From: Kingdonia uniflora
Lineage: Eukaryota > Streptophyta > Magnoliopsida > Ranunculales > Circaeasteraceae
DNA length: 64,000 bases
Assembly: GCA_014058105.1 (NCBI GenBank)
Contig: JACGCM010002671.1
Location: forward strand, 1,054,001-1,118,000
Direction: 5' to 3'
The notes under the pieces were generated by a model. It saw only the letters and a program-made list of their open reading frames with translations, was not told where the DNA came from and did no database searches. A program made the translations under genes and the position numbers. The stretch's first letter is position 1. The number at the start of each line of letters is the position of its first letter. Positions 56,430-64,000 of the stretch are shown here, piece by piece.

Positions 56430-56940
56430 CGATCCAGGAGGATCTAAAGAAGAAAGGAGTTTTTTCAATTGTATTCAAAGTCGTTCGAACGAGGTACAGA
56501 GTCGTTCGGACGACCCTTTTCCATCCCACTGGAATTTGGCCCAGGAAACCCAAGTCTTTCGAACGATTCCCTATTTCATTCGAACGACCAATGTGCACTC
56601 TCCTGGAATTTTGGCCCATAGACAATTTTCGTTCGAACGATTTTGGATGCCGTTCGAACGAGCTTGGCGTAGGTTATTATTTTGAGGCGTAGTTTTGCCT
56701 TGAGATTTGTGCCATTTGGTATTTTTAGTTCCCTAGTATATAAAGGGTACTTAGGTTATTTTTCTAGTTCTATGTTAGTTCAATAGAAGTTATGAGGAAG
56801 AAGCTTAAGGTTAGAGTAATTCATTGTAATTTACTTCATTTTTAAAGCAATTAAAGCTCTTTGAAGAGATTTTTCCCAACCAGTTTTGGCGTTCTTCGTA
56901 CTTTTCAGCTAACCAGGCTTTCTCTTCGTATTGTGGATTA
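56430..56940 (+). repeat. 3' LTR of element 5
   Basis: This 511-bp LTR has ends CGATCCAGG...TTGTGGATTA and its TATA at 56737-56744. Palindromes lie at 56480-56665. The purine tract aaaggggggag is just upstream. Overall it is very close to 51190-51770 apart from the missing segment. Confidence 0.92.
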
Positions 56941-56945
56941 TATGT

Positions 56946-59044
56946 AAACATGTATTATTCAGCGTTACTTGTTTTTTGTTATGCACTGTTTTGCATGATT
57001 GTTAATAAAAGAAGATAGATTACATCCTAAATAGAAGCTCAATTTTAAGGGCAAGAGATCTAAATCAAGATGTGTACTGGAAATGCCATGCACATGGACT
57101 GTTAATTTATCTGATCTCCTTGAAGATCCTGTCTAGATCCACATTTTTCTATTAATTTATCAGCCTAACATGATGTGGAAATTATAAATTGTCTAAATTA
57201 TTTCAAAAAGTTAATGAGCTAAACGAGAAGTGTACGTTGGATGTACACACGAGTGTCGGTGTTTCCGACACACTTGGACATGTTTTTTTAGGTATATGGA
57301 GTGTCTATGTTACATAGATCCAGACCATCGTAAAGAATAAGTCTACAATCACTTCTTTCCTGACATTCCGTCACTCCCTACCCAAAATACCGCATTTGTA
57401 CGAGGAAGATGGTTAGAAAAAGTAATCAAATATACTCCATTTCTTTAGCGTATATAGAGTATCCTATAAACCATAAATTTGCAGAAAAACAGATTTTACG
57501 AAAGCTACATTTTATGTGTCAGTTTTTGTAATGATTATTTTTAGTGTTTATAAAAGCTCTTTCTGACGAGCTAGGGTAGCTATTTCGGATGCTTTAAATC
57601 CACTTAATTAGTGTAAAAACTATAATTTTGGTTTATTTTTTTCACTGCTAGGACGCATACTCTAATTTCTATCACTTTTTTGCAACTGCAAAAGAAACTA
57701 ATCTTGTACTACCGTCTAAAAATTATATCCTTTCTATATGAAGATTTTCCAACTATATTAGGTTGGCTTTAAAAGTCTCATAAAAACTGACAACATTCTC
57801 TTGTTTTGTAGATGCACGTTGTACATGGCTCCGTAGTGACCTCCCATGGTACAACAGAACGAATGGTCTTCTTCTTTTGTTTATCTTTTCTTCTCTTGGA
57901 TGGTTAGATGTTAGGATGTTCACACAACTTGGTAATATATGAGCAGAATGAAGTAATACTCATGGTCTACTAGTAAAGAACGTATTAATATTTTGCGCCT
58001 TTGTCCTGGCTTTAGGCTATTGCACGATCTACTTTTATCTCTAACCGTTGAAAACTGTTCATGCCTCCATTTTTTATGTATATAAATATTTCTACTTCAA
58101 TCTTATGTTGTGTTGTGAATTGCACCAGTCTATATTGGTTGTTCCAGGTTTCTGTGTTGTGTTGCTTCGAAGTAGTTTTGTTGTTGTGTATTGTATGAGT
58201 TGAAATCATATTTGTATCTATACTGTGCAATTACCGTATGTGTTGTGTTGTTAGTCGAAAATATTTGAAGGTACTCAAATTTGGCTTTTAACACAGGTAA
58301 TGAGCCCTTGAATCTTTTGAAAGCTAATTAAGTACCAAAATTACAAGTATTTTTCTCAACTTGAACAATGAAAAAAAGCTGAAAATCGAAAGAATACAAG
58401 AAAATCTGGAAAAAGGGATATAACCACAAGTATGATTGGTATGAGATCACACGTTTACACCACACTAGAGTACAACTCTATCCTTGTTTGAAGCAATGCA
58501 ACCCCGTGTCTGACTAAAAAAAAAGACCCAACAATATGGTTGGGGTATTAACCGTTCATCTTCCATGCCCCAAGCAATTTGGGCGAAAAAATGAGTCTTC
58601 ACCGTTGGATTTCAAGATTTGTCCGAAAAACTTGATCTCAGCCGTTGATTTCCCAAATTGATCTCGAGGTGCCTCTCGATAATCTGAAGATCATGTCCCT
58701 CCTCTTTATATACAATTCCACCATTTTTGATCCCCTATTCTCCATTCACTCATCCAACAAAACATCAAAAACAAAAAACAACTAAAACCGAGATTCAAAA
58801 ACGAAAAGCAGCAACTAAAACGAATTCACAAAAAACTATACTACAACATTCATATTTAGGTTGTAAAAAAAATGCCACTTTGATTTTTTATTTATGAAAA
58901 TGTAACATTTTTCCAATAAATATAAATACTATTCACACTTAATGCCTAAATATTTTCTGAGCACAACGGTCTAGCATGCGCGTTAGCGTGTGCCTCAGTG
59001 CTCGTTACTCTTGTACGAATAAGCTAATGATCTCCACCAAAATG
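56946..59044. other. Intergenic DNA, no gene recognised
   Basis: Only short ORFs occur here. At 57236-57330 there is a 'gagtgtcggtgtttccgaca' repeat related to the element in the kinase intron (60262-60660). At about 58700-58720 a TATA-like ctctttatatac is followed by an A-rich leader-like stretch without an ORF. 58860-58960 is AT-rich and is likely the 3' flank of the kinase gene. Confidence 0.5.
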
Positions 59045-62000
59045 TCATTGCTCCCCTTCACAGGCACCATGTGATCTAACGTCAATCTCTCCGCCAGTAG
59101 TTCTATCAGAGGTCTGTGAATTCACACGAGTATTATGTCTAGTACTCCCCTCATCTACGGGAGGTACTGCTAGGTACTCAAGAGCGGTTACAACATCGCT
59201 GATCAACGGTCGAGTACTTGCTTCCTCTTGGAGACACATAGCCGCAACCGCAAGAGCTTGGTAGAGACCTTTAATGGGGTACTTTCCTTCAAGCAATGGG
59301 TCTGCCATTAGTGCAAACTTCCTTTTGTCTCTAAATAGTGGTTGTGCCTGTCATACCATACTCAAAGTTATAATCCACGTATATGCAAAGAACTAATAAG
59401 GATAAATCTGTACACATGCATGACATCAGTTCGTTGTCTGGGAATGATCAGTTCGTTGTCTCCTATTTGTTAACACAGCTAATTTTGCAGTTAGAAGCAT
59501 GTTGGATCAACCTAACTTGTGTTCTTGATTTGGGAGCTTAAGTAGCAAAGAACATACCCAAGTGACAAGATTTTGTTCACATGTTGGTCTGGCATTGTCA
59601 ATAGCTCTCCTTCCTGTGATGATCTCCAAAAATACGACTCCAAAACTGTAGACGTCAGACATTCTCGTCAACTGACCTGTCATTGCATACTCAGGCGCAC
59701 AGTAACCATATGTTCCCATAACCCTTGTGGAGACGTGGCTCTTATCACCAGTTGGTCCCAACTTCGCGAGTCCAAAATCAGAGAGTTTTGGATTAAAATT
59801 CTCATCTAATAATATATTGGATGCTTTAAAGTCGCGGTAAATCACCGGAGGACTAGCCTTGTCATGCAAGTACTCAAGCCCTTTGGCTGCTCCTTCGGCT
59901 ATTTTCATCCTGGTACCCCAGTCCAATGGCTTCTTACTTGGAGATATATCTACATGTAATAGGGATGTAATTTAATACCATCGGAGCACAAGGAAAATAT
60001 ATCTCTTAGTTGTCATAGGTTTACTTTAGCCTAGTTTAACCGAATTTGGCTGATTTTTTTCCTCCAAAGGAGATGTAATTACAGTGTCCTCTACAAATTC
60101 CAAAACCATCATCATAAAAGTTTCTGTTCTAGAATTCATTAGTTTATCCCTTACAATGTATTCCTAGTGTGGTAATCAAAAACAGAAACGCCAAGTTAAA
60201 GAGCTGCAGCCGAGCTTGCAACAAAAGCTAGGATCAAATCCTTTGATTTCGTAGTGGTAATGTTTATGGAACATGGACACTCGATATTTGAAAAAATATC
60301 CGTGTCCCGACGTGTCAGACACGTAGACAGACACGTAGACACACGGTCACTCGTGTGGACACACCAATTGGTACTCCATGATTAGATTAAGACTTTTTGG
60401 CAATTAATTTAAAGTCTTGAATTCTTTAAACACACGTTACTCTATTTACTAACTTTTATTGTCGTATCTAAGTTTATTATTAGTTGTAGATCAACCTATG
60501 AATCCGATTTATATGTTTGTAACATGTTATCAAAATTTAGTACCATAAATATATAGAATCGTCCGTGTCCACATTTTCAGTAATTTTAGGATCGCCGTGT
60601 CCGACACCTCGTACCCATGTCAGACGCCGACACGCATAGCCGTGTCAATGTAACATAGTTTATAGTGATATTAGCTAGGCCCAAATTATTTGGTTTCGTA
60701 GTGGTAATGTCTATAGTGTTATTAGCTAGGAGTTGTGGGGTGTCTCTCACTTATAAGTTATAACATTGTTTATAGTACTATGGTCTGTTGGAGTAATTCG
60801 CAGTTATCGAGTTTAGTATGATCAGGTTTTGCTGTACATACAAACATACCGAGAAGGTGATCCTCGAGCGAGCCAAAAGGCATGTACTCGTACACCAAGA
60901 TCCTTTGATCCCCATCAGCACAAAAGCCAATCAAATTGACGAGATTTTTATGGTGAAGAAGACTCAGCATCAAAACTTCAACGAGGAACTCTCTGTTTCC
61001 TTGCAATCCATTCCTGTCCAGTTGTTTAACTGCCACATCCTAAAACGAGACAGTGAAAGCATTAGTCGATTAGGTTTGCTTTGAGGAAAACATAAGTGAC
61101 AACTGATAAAGACCATCACAATCTTGTCCAATATGTTGGGCCAATGATTATTAAGATTTTCAGAGTTAATAGTTAGCCTTTACTAATTGCAGAAATGCTA
61201 ATGACCAACGTATGCTGATATAAATGTCAATAACCTTATATTTCATGTAAAAACGATAAATGAGGGAAAGGGTCTAAGTACTTGATTTGTGGTCTCAATG
61301 AATCCTTTATAAACCCTTCCAAAACCACCTTCACCAAGGAGAGACTCTGATCTGAAGTTCTTAGTTGCTGCAGCTAACTCACGGAATGTGAAGATATGAG
61401 TAGATATATTCCCATTGCCGATTTTTAATATCTCTTCAGCTATATTCCTATGCTTGCCACTTTCTGTAGAATAAATGAAGTATAAGAACAAATGGACAAT
61501 CAAGCATTCAACCTACAAATGAAAACTTATAAATCTATTCGACATAGTATTTGTGCATGATTTATTTATTAGACGTAGTTATCAGGTAAACGATCAGATA
61601 AACATCCTGAACGTAAAACCAGATTTATGTAGATTAAAGAGGAAGCCTTATGAATCCCACAAATGCATCAAAATGTATATTAGATGCAAAAAATGGAGAA
61701 TAAATTTTCTCAATTTCAGTTATGCATGGAGGAAATCAAACCACCCGTAGAACAACCTTAGCTGTTCTTCACCCTATGAACGTATGAACAAATTGAAGTC
61801 TTCTCCAGTCTTTCATCTGAATATACAATATCTCACCCTCCATTTTCCTTGATACTAAATATTCTATGTTCACCTCTCCTCTTCCGCATCCAGACATTTC
61901 CACATCACCAATGTTACTAATTATAATCAATCCTTAGCAAACCCTTAATAATGTAGCATATGATTTAAAAAAGTTACTCGCAAATTTAAATAAAATGCCG

Positions 62001-62210
62001 AAACACAATTCAACTTCAAACCCAAATTGTATTATGAGCTAGAATCGAGCCTAATACAAATAAATTAAACATAAAAAAAATCCTTAACATACCAGTTTTA
62101 AAGGACATATTCTGAACAAACGAGGCCAACGTAGTCCGTAGTTTATCCTCATTGCTTTTCTTCGTCGACTTCCTATATCCCTCCGATCTACAACACGATA
62201 ACCAACTCAT
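59045..62210 (-). CDS. PBL23: PBL23-like receptor-like cytoplasmic kinase (RLCK VII), 5 exons, 394 aa
   Basis: Exons on the minus strand are 62210-62093, 61463-61282, 61039-60850, 59949-59558 and 59347-59045. All introns are GT-AG, phases agree, and the total is 1185 nt with the stop. The protein starts MSWLSCCRS; Cys6/Cys7 could be palmitoylated, and there is no Gly2 for myristoylation. Kinase motifs are the glycine loop [11 protein letters not shown] (83-93), Lys105 in VAVK, Glu121, YRD (201-203; the HRD His is Tyr, as usual in this family), DFG (221-223), and the activation segment and P+1 loop '[20 protein letters not shown]'. The family phosphorylates Ser/Thr in immune and growth signalling at the plasma membrane; Arabidopsis PBL23 is the closest relative I recall. 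This is the only clearly intact gene here. Confidence 0.93.
60262..60660. mobile_element. MITE-like sequence in intron 3 of the kinase gene
   Basis: The block runs from 'ttatggaacatggacactcg' to 'gccgtgtcaatgtaacatag'. Its ends are imperfect inverted repeats (atgg-aca-tggacac against ctatgttacattgacac). Internally there are many GTGTC/GACAC repeats, such as 'gtgtcagacacgtagacaga' and 'cgtgtccgacacc'. There is no ORF. A fragment of the same kind is at 57236-57330. Kinase splicing signals are untouched. Confidence 0.5.
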
Positions 62211-62659
62211 CTCCTCTCCCCCCTCTCTTACGACCTCAAATTATCAACAAACCATCACACACACCTCTGACCACCCCCAATGCATTAAACCTCAATCTTT
62301 CACAAATTCAACACAACCCCATTTCCCGAAATGCCGTAAAAATCGCGGGTTCTATGCGAAATTAAACATCTTGATTACTGAGAAACCAGAAAACATTATC
62401 TCTGGTAAGAACAGAGTTTTCTGGTTTCTTGAAACAAAACTCAACAGATTTCTCTCTTCTTTTTTTTGTTTTTATTTTCTGTTTTTTTTTTCCGCTTCTC
62501 TGATCTTCTTGGTTGAGTTTTTCTCAAACACCATTGAATTCGGATAGAGATTTGGCCTTGCAATCTTTACTAAATTTAGTTTTGCCTATTTAAGGTTTGG
62601 GGGAACAGAAACAGAGCTGTCTCTGTTTCACTAATTTATCTTTTCTCCCAATTAATCCC
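62211..62659 (-). promoter_or_regulatory. 5' flank of the PBL23-like gene
   Basis: This region lies immediately upstream of the kinase start codon (62208-62210) on its strand. It has no gene; the plus-strand ORF at 62152-62547 overlaps exon 1 and is a shadow. AG-rich sequence on the minus strand between 62440 and 62500 could belong to the leader. I cannot place a TATA box with confidence. Confidence 0.35.
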
Positions 62660-62790
62660 TAGGAATGTTAAAACACCACCAACCCACATGTGTGGTTAGT
62701 TAGGATAACTCTTGACCGGTGGCCCGTTGGTGATGAGTCGAACTCAGAACTTCTGCTTCTTGAGGCATGACTTGATCTGCTCTCCCCTCC
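62660..62790 (-). mobile_element. Possible tRNA-derived SINE fragment
   Basis: On the minus strand the sequence reads 'gcctcaagaagcagaagttc', then 'tgagttcgactcatcaccaa' and 'cgggccaccggtcaagagtt'. GAGTTCGACTC resembles a pol III B box (GGTTCGANNCC), with an A-box-like segment about 35 bases upstream. A T-rich end lies at about 62670. The arrangement is that of plant tRNA-related SINEs. It is short and degraded, so the family is uncertain. Confidence 0.4.
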
Positions 62791-63071
62791 CTCTCCTGCT
62801 CTCCTCTCTCCTTGTTTGTTTTCTCTCTCTTTTCTCCTTTGTTTTCTCCTCCTTCCGTCACGGGTCCCTCCCTCTCTCTCCAAATCCTTACTCTTTACCC
62901 CCCACCCCACACACGTCCAAGTATTCACCATCCCTTTCCACCAAACACTACCCTACCACCATGCAACCTACGTAACCCACACCGTACTCTTCTCTCCTTG
63001 CTGCCCTTCTTCCTCACTATTTTCATACCTGTCTTCCAACAATCCAGCAGGTCGTGAAATGCCCTCTCAGC

Positions 63072-63997
63072 ATGGAGACAGACAGCGACATTGTCGATCT
63101 AATACAACTATGCACCACCCACGACCCTAACTCAGTTGTCTCGCTTGATCCTTCCCGATGGGCGAATCTTCAAAAAAAGTGGCACTTTGCCGTGGCTTTC
63201 CGGTCGATATCGAACAATCTCAAAGAACATGTAGTTTGTGAAGGAGTTAAGAGGGAGTGGGCGAAACTTATCCTGTCTATTCCGCCCATCTCTTATGACA
63301 AAGACTCGCAAGTTTTCACGGTGAACTTTAGCAACTGGAATGACTTTCAAACGATCCTCTCAGCGCCCCGGCAAACGTATTTGGATTTTCCACGCTCCAA
63401 CAGCCCTATGACCCCCTCCTCCACCCGTCGGAGATGAACTTTGGCCGATATCTTTGTTGGGTGCAAGTTTCCGGCCACCCGTGCTGCATGCACGATGCCG
63501 AAACGTTTAAGTCTGGCAATAAAATTGGAGAGCACGTGAGAGACAACTTTAGGAAGCGAGAATCGGAACCGCTGCGCAACGGCTTCGTCAGAATTTTGGT
63601 AAACCTCTTCACATCCAAAACCCTTGTCACCTCTATTCCGGTTGAAAGACCGGGGAGTTATGGTACGGCTACCCTTTCCGTTAGATACGAGCGGCTCGAG
63701 GGCTTTTGCCCCCTTTGTGGTCTAATATCTCATACGCTCGCAAGCTGTGATTCTTTTATCCGTCTTCGTCATGACCGTGCCCGGCTTTGCATTGGAGAAC
63801 CGATTGAATTCCCGTTCGGTCATAGAATCCAAGTGAACTCGGCGAAGTATACGGCCGAACCACCATCTCCCAGGCCCATCCGAACTCATCTAACGGGCCG
63901 AGGCAGTCGTCTACTAACAGCTCTTACTCCACTCATCCGGAAGGAGCACCAACTCAGAGAGAAGACCTCGATAAAGGTAATGTTGGGTCCCTGCTGA
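63072..63997 (+). pseudogene. LINE ORF1-like protein (DUF4283 plus CCHC zinc knuckle), one frameshift
   Basis: ATG 63072 starts METDSDIVDLIQLC. The first frame ends at 63437, but the conserved sequence continues one frame over: 'STLQQPYDPLLHPSEMNF' then 'RYLCWVQVSGHP'. This matches DUF4283-type proteins ('FWVQ-x-x-G-x-P', then 'IG'). A zinc knuckle CPLCGLISHTLASC (C-x2-C-x4-H-x4-C) lies at about 63710-63755. The shift falls at about 63345-63390. Such proteins are the RNA-binding ORF1 of plant LINEs or their host-domesticated relatives. The second frame stops three bases from the window end. The leader (62795-63071) is CT-rich. Confidence 0.7.
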
Positions 63998-64000
63998 AAT

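Larger units (their letters stand above)
51190..56940 (+). mobile_element. Element 5: chromovirus-like Ty3/gypsy element, plus strand
   Basis: LTRs are at 51190-51770 and 56430-56940, flanked by a perfect target duplication TATGT (51185-51189 and 56941-56945). The primer site at 51773-51789 (TGATATCAGTTTTCCAG) is the same type as in element 4. Order is gag, protease, RT, RNase H, integrase, purine tract (56416-56427). The RT block resembles plant chromoviruses, closest by memory to the CRM/Galadriel kind. It lies 118 bp after the last exon of the V-ATPase accessory-like gene. Stops are scattered through pol. Confidence 0.92.

Noticed and set aside
58012..58230. Small minus-strand ORF rich in Asn/Thr/His
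   Set aside because: Complement of a TG-rich stretch; composition artefact.
62660..62790. Functional tRNA gene
   Set aside because: Only a B-box-like segment is visible and no cloverleaf can be drawn; a SINE fragment is the better reading.
62668..62931. Arg/Glu-rich minus-strand ORF
   Set aside because: Antisense of the CT-rich leader of the LINE-like frame; low complexity.

Overview
This window is nuclear DNA of a flowering plant, probably a eudicot. The evidence is an AT-rich base composition, a receptor-like cytoplasmic kinase gene with plant-type introns, and nested Ty3/gypsy LTR retrotransposons of the plant Tat lineage. The species cannot be read from the sequence. Only one gene looks intact: a PBL23-like protein kinase on the minus strand at 59045-62210. 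Nearly everything else is transposable-element sequence in various stages of decay.

Layout. (1) Positions 1-28415 hold a minus-strand Tat-type element (element 2). Its left end lies outside the window; its 5' LTR is at 27858-28415. Element 2 has been hit three times: by a complete plus-strand Tat element (element 1, 3278-15769, target duplication ATTAT), by a solo LTR (21713-22312, duplication AGGAG), and by a 1.33-kb AT-rich insert (24479-25810, flanked by GATTT). (2) A miniature LTR element (TRIM, 28418-28762) abuts element 2. (3) 28763-33583 is low-copy or intergenic DNA with an LTR-like block (about 31170-31985) and remnants of a gene resembling plant V-ATPase accessory (Ac45/VOA1-type) membrane proteins. 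(4) Element 3, a second minus-strand Tat element (33584-50630, flanks gaaac/aaaac), sits in what was the last intron of that gene. One of its LTRs is split by element 4, a short chromovirus-like derivative (34108-36962, duplication GATCG) lacking reverse transcriptase and integrase. (5) The last exon of the broken host gene (50980-51072) is followed 118 bp later by a longer, related plus-strand gypsy element (element 5, 51190-56940, duplication TATGT). (6) 56946-59044 has no recognisable gene. (7) The kinase gene follows, then a SINE-like sequence and a frameshifted LINE ORF1-like reading frame that reaches the window edge.

How the parts relate. Each of the three Tat elements has the usual gag, protease (lost in element 3), RT, RNase H and integrase order. 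Each also carries, downstream of integrase and on the opposite strand, a long intron-containing gene for a coiled-coil protein with a plant 'gypsy-type transposon' (Transposase_28-like) region. A TATA box lies upstream of each, and a short tandem array separates it from integrase. Antisense extra ORFs and 3' tandem repeats are known in Tat/Ogre elements. The three independent cases here, with conserved introns and promoters, are the most interesting system in the window. Premature stops of the CAA/CAG-to-TAA/TAG type, lost catalytic residues and deletions at short direct repeats show that essentially all the elements are dead.

All homology statements rest on reading motifs and comparing copies within the window; no database search was run.
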